From the NCBI RefSeq assembly GCF_032854445.1, contig NC_088302.1, positions 44,676,521 to 44,740,520 of the forward strand: DNA of 64,000 nt, given 5' to 3'. The notes beneath the pieces are model-generated. The model was not told the DNA's origin and ran no database searches. It saw only the letters and a program-made list of their open reading frames with translations. Both the position numbers and the translations under genes were made by a program. Shown piece after piece: positions 12,201 through 23,248 of this stretch (position 1 is the stretch's first letter; every line of letters starts with the position of its first letter). The DNA comes from Liolophura sinensis (taxonomy: Eukaryota > Mollusca > Polyplacophora > Chitonida > Chitonidae).

Positions 12201-15200
12201 GTCGGATTCAAAAGTATCAGTGGATTCAAAAAATGAGGTTTCATCAACTAGGTTTGACAAATCCAGTTCAACCGGGTGGAATGCAAGTGAATCCGTCCCA
12301 AATGTAGAGACTGTAACCTCATGGTGGTGGAACACTCCCTTGTTAAACCCCAAGATAAACATTCCTACAAAAACAGAAATGTACGGATCGTCCAGATTTC
12401 CAAAATTCAAAACACCGAGGTGGAGGAATATTAAAAGGATAAATGTAATGCCTAAGAGTAGTGAGAAGTCACGCAGGCCAACAACAACAGCTACAGGCAC
12501 GATGTCAAAAAAAGGATTCCCAATGTCAACTGAAAGCTCATTAGTGACTAAGGAGAGCGACACTGTCGATACTATTGCCGCAACAACAACTAAATACACC
12601 TCTCTCAATCTGATCGACGATGATAGCCTCGGCGCAATCGAGAATTGGTGGAAACAGTTTGCTCCTGATGCTGATTCTTCTAAAGAGATCACCTTGGCCC
12701 CATGGACGCAGAACACCTGGAGACGATTTCAACCGACGCGGATGGAAACCTCAGATACCACAGAAACTAATGTCCCACAACACTCGATAGCGTCATCTGG
12801 AGCCCCGACACACAGCATCCAGACAACAACAATCCCGTCATTTAGAAATAATAAGGACAAGAAAACAACCCAGAAGATCGTCACCAGAAGTAAAACTAAC
12901 TCAACTTCTATGCCAACAACTAAAGGACGAGCCATTGTCACCGAAGTATCTACACAGGGAGACGTTGAACTGAACCCCATAACTACATTCCCACCTTGGA
13001 AAGAAAACACTAGGACGCGACAAAGAGGTCAAGTCCAAGTGAAATCAGTTCCTACCACGGAAAGAATATCCACAACATCTACTATACGCCAATCGCAGTT
13101 TACATCAACTGTGGTTCGACGAACACCGACCAAGACAACTAGTAAAGCCAATGTACCACGCACAAGATTTCATACAACTGAATTCCCCTCAACAACTCGA
13201 AAGATTCGCACTACATCACCGCCATGGACTCGAAACACATGGAAACGGTTCAAACCCGTCTCGCCAGAGAGTTCACCAACTACAATCCCTACTTCACAAT
13301 ATCCAATGGAAGAAGAATTCGCTTTGTCCACAATATGGACCTCGCCTATTGCAACTGGCACCACCCCTGAAACGACTAAAGTACAGGATAGCTTATATAG
13401 GACCACAAAGGAGGCCCACTCTCGTTCACCAAACACACAAATCAGGACTACAACCACGAAAATCCCAACCACAGAAAATATATTTGATGATTTGAAGTTA
13501 GATCCGGTGAATGAGGATGATTACGAAACAAAGTCAACTTTAGAACCCAAGGAAGAGGATGACTACTTTGAAACTTCACTGTTTCCAACGTCAAAAAGGA
13601 CGTACAGAGATTTTAGCACCGAGGAAGGGGAAGGTTTAGACACCCAAATATATCCAGCTGTGGCTAGTAATACTAAGCCTGCTGAAAAAGATTCCTCGAT
13701 TGAGGATATGCTGAATAGCCAAGAACCGAGCAGGAAATGGTTTACCACAACACAGCCAACACCAGATTACACATCGATCATAACGAGTCCGCTGGCTTTT
13801 ATAACAGAAAACTTGAAAGACGAAGTCAAGTGGAAGGGTGAACTCCTCGACCTGCTGGCTACATCAGGTACAACCTACTTTAAAACATCCAAAGTAACTG
13901 GAACGACCACAGTGTCCGAATCAAAAGTTGGGAAAGATATCTCTGTGGAAAAAACGACGAAAGACATAAGGCGAGTGTCTCCTACCAACGAAGATCAGCC
14001 TAGTGTTGAAATCTCCAGCAAAGCAACATCAGCAGCTAACAGAATTGGACAAGACGAAAGTATTCCCACAGACTTACCATTCATGACAGAAGTGCCAAAT
14101 AGCACAAAGCTGATAACCGACTCAGAGCCCTCTATTGGGGAGTTGGCTGATGGCACGATATTATTAACGACTTTAATAACACCCTCAAAGACTCTGCCAA
14201 AAGCGAAATCTACAACAATGAAGGATAGAGATCTGGTGTCATCTACCAAGATTTCATCTTCTACTGCATCAATTCCTATCGTAACAGCATCCGGAACTTC
14301 CCTTACTTCCATAACAAGGGTATCAGAGACCTCATCCAATTTTGAAACATCGCCTTTGCCATCCACTTCCACACCAACTACAACTGTGTTGCAAGCTTCC
14401 TTAAGCCACATTGCAACTGCTTTGCACACGTCTTCTACCCCAATTACAATTGTCTCAGAAACTTCATCAACCAAAGCTTCAACTGTGTTACAAACGTCAT
14501 CCACTTCTCCTAAACCAAGCTCAACTTTGTCTCCTGTATTAAACAGTTCAGTTGTAAAAATGGATTCAACAGAAGCACCTCTTACTGATGATCCCACTGT
14601 AAAACCTTCTTCCCTTTCTACAATGTCTTCCACGACTTCATCATCATCGTTTGGGAAGAGCAGCAATGGTACTTTGAATATCACCAGAAAAGAAATAATT
14701 CCAGAGAAGAACAGCTCTATTTCTAATGCCGGTTTGTTATCGACTTTAAGGACGCCATATTCTACCAGGGACCCAAACTCAATAAAAGTGACACTGCCAG
14801 ATTTAATTAGTTTACATAATGGCACAACGAGCAGTGTCAGAAATGGAGGAAAACCAGACTTTGTTTTAAATGCTAACCCTGTGAAGAAAAAACGACCGCC
14901 CATAAAGATTAGTGCAGTTGCAGCGGGTGGTTGGCCAACAACAACAACGGCCAAGCCGACGGACCCGCCAACGCCACCTCCGACGCCAAAATGGCGGGAG
15001 ATTTTGCCGGACTTAATAACATTAGTCAGTGTGAAAATACCTGTGCGGACAACCCCGCGTGCTGTAGGTAGAAAAACCATTAGTTCGTCGAAGCCAGTGT
15101 CTCCGGCCTCGCCTGTGTATCAAAATGCAGATCACAATAAGAGGACTAAGTCTCTAGATTTTAAAACTGTGGTAGAAAAATACTGGCCTGCCATTCTAGG

Positions 15201-18200
15201 ATCATTCATTGGAGCGGTGTTCCTGACGGCAGCCATCTTGACATCTGTGTTATGCAAACAACAAAGGTACGTAACTCTTATCATAAGTAACATTCCTTTC
15301 AGATATTGATTTTATGTGCTTGAATGGCTTTTGTGTCGATCTGTTTTGATCAAAATCATTCTTGATCAAAAGTAACTATTTTGGTTTTCTCCTAAACGAC
15401 TGATGCTTCTGAAGCTTGCATGTCGCCTTGTAGATGTATTGATGTATTGGTTAAATGTTACCATTTGCAAAGCACGTTTGCTCTCCTGCCGTACATTGGA
15501 AGGTCTGCAGCAACCTGCGTTTTTCTCCCACGGCTGTCCGCCGTCGTATAAGTGAAATGTTCTTGAGTAGGGCATAAAACACCAATCAAATAAATAAATA
15601 AATAAATCAAAGTATGTTCGTGATTTTTCTTGTTTTAACACGTTATCAACTCTCACTTCACCAGTCTCGTAATGAGGGATTATCATTGGCCATTTGCCTA
15701 CATACTACGTGAGAAGCAAAATACCTAAGAGTTACGGAAATAAGTTTTCTAGAACACTACCTATACTTTTAAATCTCGTTTTGGCATAAGCATGTCATTC
15801 AATGTCAGAAGCTTGTGGTTTGATCACATTACCCACTATTTCTCTGGAATCAAATATACCTACATATACCAAGTATAGTCATTAAAATGTGAAAAATATT
15901 ATCAAGGAAACTTTGATCCCTTAATACGTATTATATCACTGTTAATTTGTTTTAAATCACAGAAAGCAATTCTGTAGTGACAATATTTTTGAAACATTCT
16001 CTACCATGAAGTGTTGTTGTAGAAAGAACAATGTGTGAAACTGAAATGAAGAATGCACTGAAAACTGAATAATGGCCATATACGCTCTCAGGACGTAGTG
16101 ATCGGAATTCTTGTCACGCCATGGAGAAAATTCAAAAGTATATATGTGTAGAGCAATGAAACCATAACACTTTTCATTTTATTGCACACATGTTTGAATT
16201 AAAGTACTAACATACATTATACTAATAGAAATGGTCAAGATGTTTCACGAGCATAAAGGAATCACATCATGAATGCAGTCCGTCAGACATGAACCACTCT
16301 TACATTTATAGGAGGACGAAAACAATGACCCTCCCACAAAGTCAAAATGATGTCAATCAAACTTTGCACAGTCATTACATACCATGCCTACTGAGTCTAT
16401 CAATCTTTCACTTATTCCAACATTCCAACCTAATCAAATCTTTAGACTTTTGACTCTTCATATGTATTTTAGCAAGTTATTTATTTATTTGATTGACCAT
16501 ATTGACCACGTTGGACAAGCTTATTGTTGGGGGGAAACTGGGTAGTGGAAAATCATATATATTTACGTAACACATCTGCTGCCATCCCGATCGAACAAGC
16601 AGGTGTTGGGCTTGAACCTGCGACCTCATTGACAGGACAAGTACTAATGGAGTTACGCCAGCAGCCATTAGGCCACAAGGTCAGAGAGGGTCCTGCCAAA
16701 GTAAATCGTAAAACAGTTGTGTTAATAACAATTTCGAAGATGCGTTGGCTTATGAGTCTTCTTGAGTCGTAGGAATGACATGATTCGATAGCTAAAGTCC
16801 ACTCCGTGGTGTTTGTTTTCAACCTTCCAGCTGTTAACACTTTTGGACAATCAATAGATACAGATATTACTGTCTGACTCATGTTTTGTGAGCGCTGATT
16901 GTAGACAGGGTGGTTAGCGCTTTGCTTCACTTATATTCGATTGGCTCATTATCCAGACTAATACGGTAAATATTATTTAATGTAAATTTTAAAAGTTCCT
17001 CGATGGACATTTCATAAGCCATACTTTAAACTTCATTATAGTGTTTTGTTCATTATTCCAGAAGTTTAAAATTTTATCATTTTCCCTTTTTGTACATATA
17101 TGTTACATATATACTTTGTCATCAATATGCTATATGTATGTCACCATATATGTCATATCACCAATATGCTATGTCAAAAACATGTTTCGTCACCGACGTG
17201 GTATCTAGTCAATATGCTACATGTGCGCCATATATATGCTGTGTCACCCACGTGGTAGCTAATCAGTATGCTACATGTGAGCCATATATATGCTGTGTCA
17301 CCCACGTGGTATCTAGCCAGTATGCTACATGTGCGCCATATATATGCTGTGTCACCCACTTGGTATCTAGCCAGTATGCTACATGTGCGCCATATATATG
17401 CTGTGGTCACCGACGTGGTAGCTAATCAGTATGCTACATGTGAGCCATATATATGCTGTGTCACCGACGTGGTATCTAATCAGTAAACTACATATGAGCC
17501 ATATATATGCTGTCACCAATATGCAACATATACATGCATGTCGCCTATATGATATTCTGATAAATATGTTACATGTATGTCACCAGTGTGTTACATGTAT
17601 GTCACCAGTGTGTTACATGTATGTCACCAGTGTGCTACATACATGTCACAAGTGTGCTACATGCATGCCACCAATGTGCTACATGTATGTCACTAGTGTG
17701 CTATATGTATGTCACTAGTGTGCTACATGCATGTCACCAGTGTGTTACATGTGTGTCACCAGTTTGCTACATGTATGTCACCGGTATGTTACATGTGTGT
17801 CACCAGTGTGCTACATGTATGTCACCAGTGTGCTGCATGTGTATCACTGGTGTGTTACATGTATGTCACCAATATGCTACATGTATGTCACTAGTGTGCT
17901 GCATGTATGTCACCAGTATAACACATGCATGTCACCTATATGCTACATGTATGTCACCAGTGAGCTACATGTATTTCACCAGTTTGCTACTTGTATGTCA
18001 CCAGTGTGCTACATGCATGTCACCAGTTTGCTACATGTACGTCACCAATATGTTACATGTATGTCACCAGAGTGCTTCATGTATGTCATAAAAATACTAC
18101 ATGTATGTCACCAGTGTGCTATATATATGTCATTAATGTGCTACTTGTATGTCAACAACGAGCTACATACATGTTAAAAGCATGTACGATCCACATATAT

Positions 18201-21013
18201 GTAACCTGTATGCTGCATGTATGTCACTAGTATGCTACATGTATGTCACCAGTATGCTACATGTATGTCACCAATATGCTATATGTATGTCACCAATGTT
18301 CTATACATGTATGTTATAATATACTACATCTGTGTTACTAATATGTGACGTGTACATCACCATTATTTACATGCTGTATGCATGTCAACGATATTTTAGG
18401 CCACAGGAATGTCACCATAAAACGGCAAAGTCGACAGTTCAGTGAGAATGTACTGGCACGTCACTGATTACGATTACCTGGTACCAGTAGTCTGGTGTGC
18501 AAAATAAGATTATGGCTTACACTTTAGTACGACAGGTCATTCTGTTACATCAAACTGGACAAGTTAGTAGCTGGAAGAACCCTCTCTACCGAAGTGGCAT
18601 GAAAGCATGCGCTCACATCCACTATGGTGGGAAGGTCTGCAAGTAGCCTGCGCATGGTCGTTGTTTTCCCCCTGGCTCTGCCCAGTTTCCTCCCACCATA
18701 ATACTGGCCGTATAAAAGAAATATTCTTGAGTATGCCGTAAAACACCAACCAAATAAATAAATACATCAAGTGTACCAGTGAAAGAGAGTTCGAATCCGC
18801 CCTGTGTAGCTCATCTTCACGGTGTGCAAAGGTATACCACGGCTCTGCTGGATTCCACCCCACCCCATCAAGAAATCTTTCCACTCCCATACAAGTGTTA
18901 TATTTGTGTGACCTGAATGAAAGATAAACTACAATGGTTGGAAGAAATCACTATCAAATCCGTATTTCCATAAAAATGGGCCAAATAATGGATTGCTTTG
19001 CCGTCTGGTTAACACACTGTCCTTCTGACCCTGTAGGGCTGGTTTGTATGCCCCTAATCATGTTAGCATGCACCCGAACCCATAACCTACACTCTTTGTT
19101 TACCTTTGTTTCTATGCTATGATGAACTCTTTTAAACAAAGGCTTACCTGCCGCTGTAAACACATTTAACTGAAATGTGATATGTAAACCCGCCATAGCG
19201 CAGAATTGTTATTAGTTGGGTACAATAGTGTAATAACCACAGAACACAACGATTAACCTTTTAGAAAAAACACTCAATGTGATAATTTTTGACTCCAACT
19301 GACATGCTTTACGGGGTGACCAAATTCCGTTCTTTTAGGCAGAAATTCAAAAACCATCAACTAAAAAGCCTGTTAAATTTAAGCCATTTTTCAGACTTTT
19401 TCAAAGATTTTATAGCTATTTAGAATTTGTACGTTGTGGGAATAGAGAGGTGCGTTTTTGGTTAGGAAAGATCACGCTCCCAGACGATGGACAGGTCGAT
19501 AATGCACTGGCTATACCGACCGCCATGTTCCCTCGTCATGCCTTCTGTTTGCTAAAACTAAAATGGCGCAGAGCCAAGAATTTGTCTAACATAGCTGGTG
19601 GCTGAGCGGACTTTCCCAGCTTTGTTCGGTGCAGTATTTTAGCTTATGCGAATTATTGTAATCTTGTACGTTCATCATTGATCTCAGACATGAGCCAAAC
19701 TGAACACCTGGCTATAAGCAAAATCATTAATTTCAAGCAATACAGAAGTTGTAAGGTTTGATATTTGATTATTACGAAACCTGATAACGAGGAGACAAGA
19801 AAAATAAAACGATACATCGTGTACTACCTGACAACGACGAGACGAGAAAAATAAAACGATACATGGTGTACTACCTGACAACGACGTGACAAGAAAAATA
19901 AAACGATACATGGTGTACTACCTGACAACTAGGAGACAAGAAAAATAAAACGATACATGGTGTACTACCTGACAACGAGAAGACAATAAAAATAAAACGA
20001 TACATCGTGTACTACCTGACAACTAGGAGACAATACAAATAAAACGATACATCTTCCACTACCTGACAACTAGGAGACAAGAAAAATAAAACGATAAATA
20101 ATTTGAAGTCCTGTTGAAATTTCGGCGTTGAGTTTGTATTTATGCTTTACTGTGGCGACGACAATATAGGTGTTCAGTTCAGCTGTGAAATGTTGTATAC
20201 GTAAGAATTAAACTTAACGATCCATGTATATTCAGTTATTAAATATGCGGACTGCACATAAGAAAATCCCGGTTCCCTCTTAGTATAATGCTGGCCGCCG
20301 TCGTATAAGTGAAATATTCTTGATTACGGCGTGAAACACCAATCAAGTAAATAAAAATAAGAATTGGTATTATATTTAGAGAATACTGATTAAATTTAAG
20401 TAACGTCTAAAGTACATGCACCTAGAGGCTGATAAGTGCCTACCAGAACGTTACGTCGTAACGGCCAGTCCCTGTAGAAAGCTGTGGAGAAAGCTGAATT
20501 CAAGCTCAAACAATCAATATGTGTACTAGTCATATTAAGTAAACGGAAGGGAGATAATTCCCAACACATTTCCGCAGGAAACAGGCCCGCGGTATATGAA
20601 ACTGTGCTCATTAATGGGAAAAATTTTCTTCACGAATTAATGACGGGTATATTCGACATGAAATTATATACTTGTTTTAAGATAGTTAAATTATATACTT
20701 GTTTTAAGATAGTACATGTTTTGTTATTCCAGTTTAAGTTCCAAGCATATAACATGTCAATTGATAAACTGCAGTTGTTAATAAATTGCTTTGTCTTCAG
20801 CTTTCACAATCTTATCATTCACTGATTGCATCTATAATATTGTTTTTTTTTTCTTTTTTTTTTTTTTTTTTTTGATATACTTTCAGAATATTCCTCCGCC
20901 GTTCGCGTTCAAGACCACAACTAAGGCGGAGCCCGGCTTCCGAGCAGGCGTCCTCGGAGCAACCGGAAATGACGGAGAGTTCCTCATCAGCGTCTCTATG
21001 CGGAGATCACTGA
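6236..21013 (+). CDS. Giant mucin-like single-pass membrane protein (5 exons, 5' end missing)
   Basis: Exons 6236-6356, 6454-6568, 7623-7780, 8475-15266 and 20887-21013 have GT-AG borders and matching phases (1/2/0/2/2), giving 2436 residues. The N-terminal ~165 residues form a compact module with CGVECGN, FDDCPWATELSIPFD, TWPGQVELSAYFYDYDD and FDWAVSCAGLSNC words; the hydrophobic-PF-x-WPG-hydrophobic-D pattern followed by a late Cys recalls the MNNL/C2 domain of Delta/Jagged proteins, but this is inference. About 2,200 residues of Thr/Ser/Pro-rich, strongly basic, low-complexity stalk follow, then a 24-residue transmembrane helix (15184-15255) and a tail reading RIFLRRSRSR then a Ser/Glu-rich end (stop TGA 21011-21013). 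The signal peptide is not in the assembled part. Predicted role: cell-surface or matrix mucin, perhaps an adhesion or signalling ligand. The orthologue is unknown; the last intron is 5.6 kb. Confidence 0.6.
8475..15266 (+). CDS. 6.8-kb single exon of the mucin-like gene
   Basis: This exon is open for 6,792 bases, from acceptor TTTCGTTTTAG to donor AAAG/GTACGT. It encodes the end of the N-terminal module (LTFDWAVSC), the whole stalk and the transmembrane segment. The stalk is rich in Thr, Ser, Pro, Lys and Arg, with predicted O-glycosylation throughout and few cysteines. A degenerate aromatic repeat, APWTQNTWRRFQP near 12697, FPPWKENTR near 12988 and SPPWTRNTWKRFKP near 13216, sits in its second half. 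A cluster of PRGRPRLPGRKK type lies near 9440-9490. Codon third positions differ freely between the repeated words, which supports protein-level constraint. Long antisense frames across it (for example 13995-15080) are composition shadows. If the donor is not used, reading continues only to TGA at 15307-15309. Confidence 0.85.
15477..15608 (+). mobile_element. SINE fragment (family A, 3' part)
   Basis: The 3' half of the most common SINE in the window: CCGTCGTATAAGTGAAAT, then CTTGAGTAGGGCATAAAACACCAATCAAATAAATAAATAAA. The tRNA-like head is missing. It lies in the last intron of the mucin-like gene. Confidence 0.8.
16478..16690 (-). mobile_element. tRNA-derived SINE (family C)
   Basis: Begins on the plus strand with a TTATTTATTTATTTGATTG tail, then ends with an antisense tRNA-like head: B-box-like GGTTCAAGCCC and A-box-like TGGCCTAATGG when read on the minus strand. 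A full tRNA fold is not present, so this is a SINE and not a tRNA gene. Related copies are at about 32025, 35568 and 38229. Confidence 0.6.
17170..17520. repeat. 54-bp minisatellite
   Basis: Five to six copies of a 54-bp unit carrying CACGTGGTATCTAGCCAGTA, TGCTACATGTGCGCC and ATATATATGCTGTGTCACC. The period is a multiple of three, so the array is open in several frames on both strands (18-residue repeats with ATCAPYICCVTHVV), but there are no start or splice signals that would make a gene. The later copies grade towards the 22-bp array that follows, sharing TACATGTG and GTCACC words. Confidence 0.85.
17565..18330. repeat. 22-bp minisatellite
   Basis: More than 30 imperfect copies of a 22-bp unit (CAGTGTGCTACATGTATGTCAC type). 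Substitutions are frequent but the length is kept. With a 22-bp period the reading frame rotates every unit, so all plus frames give similar Cys/His/Met-rich peptides; the apparent open frames are artefacts. The array is intronic in the mucin-like gene. Confidence 0.9.
18620..18772 (+). mobile_element. SINE (family A, 3' two-thirds)
   Basis: Carries GGTGGGAAGGTCTGCAAG, TTTCCCCCTGGCTCTGCCCA, TTTCCTCCCACCATAATACT and the tail AAAACACCAACCAAATAAATAAAT. It is intronic in the mucin-like gene, same strand. Confidence 0.85.
19786..20095. repeat. 47-bp minisatellite
   Basis: Six to seven well conserved copies of a 47-bp unit: GACAAGAAAAATAAAACGAT, ACATGGTGTACTACCTGACA, then ACKAGGA. Copies differ at only a few positions, so the array is young or homogenised. 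Each unit contains AATAAAACGA, so AATAAA-like signals recur in the intron. Confidence 0.9.
20262..20362 (+). mobile_element. SINE fragment (family A, 3' end)
   Basis: GCTGGCCGCCGTCGTATAAG, TGAAATATTCTTGATTACGG and CGTGAAACACCAATCAAGTA match the 3' part of the common SINE. The head is missing. Confidence 0.8.
20841..20886 (+). promoter_or_regulatory. Poly-T tract and splice acceptor of last mucin-like exon
   Basis: Thirty-odd bases, almost all T, end in GATATACTTTCAG directly before the last exon at 20887. The phase left by the donor at 15266 (two bases, AG) selects the frame that reads AGA then IFLRRSRSR and stops after 41 codons; the two other frames do not fit that donor. Confidence 0.6.
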
Positions 21014-21293
21014 CACAGGCCCGCACTGACGGTGGAGGAGCATCACCATTGGTCATATTTATGTAAATAGTTAAATATCTTGTCGATTCAGCATACTCCA
21101 ATCTGTCATGCAGACTGTATTAGGATTAGCCCAGATATAAGGGGTGTAAGGAAATATCGCCAGAAAGAGAGAGATGTAACGATTATGCATAAAAACTATG
21201 GATTCAAATGGCACTTGTGATCGTACATTGAGGACTCAGTGGCATTTGCACTACAAATTGTCCTTTAATTTAATTCTGCAATTAAACATTTTA

Positions 21294-21299
21294 AATAAA
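21294..21299 (+). terminator. Candidate poly(A) signal of the mucin-like gene
   Basis: An AATAAA hexamer lies 281 bases beyond the stop codon at 21011-21013, in AT-rich sequence typical of a 3' end. No other canonical hexamer lies between. Confidence 0.45.
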
Positions 21300-22510
21300 T
21301 TGGATTAGCGAATAGAAGAGCAAAGGCGCGATGGAATTCAGTGGAATGGTTCTTAGGTTCAATGATGTAAGTGTGATTGTTTAGGGCAATACTTGCCTGA
21401 AGGACTTGGTTTGAAAGTTAAGAACGAGTCAACTGAAAACAGGCCCCTGGGGTCTCGGGTTTGAGGGGTGACCAGTCTTAGATAACGTACGCTAGACACA
21501 AGTCTGGGGACATGGGTAAAGTATGACGGGGATAGATGGGTGTGAGGTCGGTGTGAATGGGTAAAAGGGCAACAGGGTAAACAATCCAAGATGTATTTTA
21601 GTGATGATGTGGACAACAAACGTGTGAATTTCAAAATAGTATACAAGAAAAAGGTGAAAGTTTGGGATAAGAGATCGATTTTTTGGACGTAAAACGTTTG
21701 TAATTGGGGATTTAAAGTGCGAAACACAAAAATGGCGAGGTAATGTCACCGTGTGGTCTTCATCGAAATGTCTCCTGCAAATGTTCCCAGTCTGGCAACG
21801 GCTTGTAAGTCACTCTTACAACCATACATAGCGCACGTTTTGTACTCGACTGACATTTTTCTGCTGGTTTGACATCGCTCTAACATTGACGGTACTTAGC
21901 TAACTTATGTAACTGTCCTTCCGAAGGGTGGTCGCCAATGGGACGGCAATTGCTATTGTCCTTGTCTGTGTATATGTGACCATATACAAACCTTTTGGGG
22001 GCTTTCAGAATGTATGCAGAGTTTATGCAAGCGAAATGACCGACACTTGTGTGAATAATATTGAGTGGTGTTATAATTACTGTTTGAAATCAGATATTTT
22101 CTGTCTACAAGCACGGTAGTATCTGTTGGAAATCAAGATGTATAAGGCTCAAACTAACTCGATTTCTCTCGTTGTAAATATGTTGTATACTTAGAATGGG
22201 TTTGAACTCTTGCTATTTATATATTAAGTGCCTGGCGAAGTCTTTCTATAACAATTATGTATAGTGATGTGCAAATGTCGGCCCATTGACTCGTACACTG
22301 TCAAAGTAACGCGTTTACCAGCTGTGGCAAGTAATATTTACTAGTTAAAGGTAAGTTGCAACAATCTAAAGCACTGGTTATTTAGGGTTACCTGCACAAC
22401 TGTGTGCTATTCTCGTAAGCAAATGCGGCCAGAACGTCTGTGACGATGATCAGAAAACACTGACAATGTACGAGTTTTCTTAAGTACAAGTTCCGGTTAG
22501 CAGAACAGAC

Positions 22511-22633
22511 CTGATTTAAATCTTGCCAATGTTTAACCAAACTAAGGAAACGTAACGGGCCTATTGAGTGTTCCACAGGCCATCTCACTCCACATCTATT
22601 GAATGTTTCTATTTGGTAGCTGAAGGCAAAACG
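22511..22633 (-). CDS. Possible isolated exon
   Basis: On the minus strand a pyrimidine-rich acceptor (TATCTTCCTTGATCAG) precedes 41 open codons ending at AAATCAG/GTCTGT. The peptide includes RFAFSYQIETFNRCGVRWPV and SLVKHWQDLNQ. The exon is in phase 0 at both ends, and so is compatible with the candidate exon at 24912-25080 upstream on the same strand. No family recognised; it may be chance. Confidence 0.2.
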
Positions 22634-22975
22634 CTGATCAAGGAAGATAACCATTGTAGAACCATGTGCATGAAAAACTGTGTAAATTTTTCTTCAGTCG
22701 CTACTGGGCGTACGGAACTATGTTTATATTATATAAATAGTTGAACATTACCATAATGTAAGTCGCCACTGATAAATAAACGGCTTATTTTTTCTTACGT
22801 ATATCTTTTGTCCTTCTTTATACTTTTTTATTTGGGAAGGGTGAGGTCGTGCATGTAACGTGCATGTAACATGACCTTTGTATAAGTGCAGTTTTATTCG
22901 GGGAGGGCGAGGTCGTGCCTGTAACATCACCTTTGCAGTTTAAGCTTTTCACTAATACCGTGCATTTTAAAGGCC

Positions 22976-23248
22976 GGGGTCAAAATGTTTGATATTTCCA
23001 GCTATTCAAAGAAATCACATTAACAAAAGCTCTGGTCATGTAATGTCTTTTTTAAGTTGTAAAATGTGTTAGATTCCATTCATATTATTGTTGAATACAA
23101 AAAATAAGTGTCTAAAACTTTGAATATTTACATTGTATAATCTCATCTTTGTGATGAGATTTGTGATTTTCCTTGTGGGCTCAATTTGAAGTCATTTTTT
23201 TTTATTTGAGCTCTTAAAAATGAGTGAATGACCAAACATTTTGACCCC
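22976..23248. mobile_element. Short inverted-repeat element (MITE-like), 273 bp
   Basis: The left end GGGGTCAAAATGTTTG and the right end CAAACATTTTGACCCC are perfect inverted complements of 16 bp, bounding an AT-rich non-coding interior. No transposase and no clear target-site duplication. The family is unassigned. Confidence 0.6.

Noticed and set aside
13995-15080. 361-residue open frame antisense to the mucin exon
   Set aside because: Thr/Ser/Pro codons of the sense strand give Val/Gly/Leu-rich antisense frames without stops. No start context, splice signals or recognisable domain.
17573-18177. Long Cys/His/Met-rich open frames
   Set aside because: All three plus frames give the same kind of peptide because a 22-bp unit rotates through the frames. 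This is a satellite property and not coding.
17565-18330. CRISPR-like array of short repeats
   Set aside because: Units are contiguous without spacers, and the genome is an animal's.
20791-21066. Alternative frame of the last mucin-like exon (IPPPFAFKTTTKAEPGF...)
   Set aside because: It looks protein-like, but the donor at 15266 leaves two bases, which forces the other frame.
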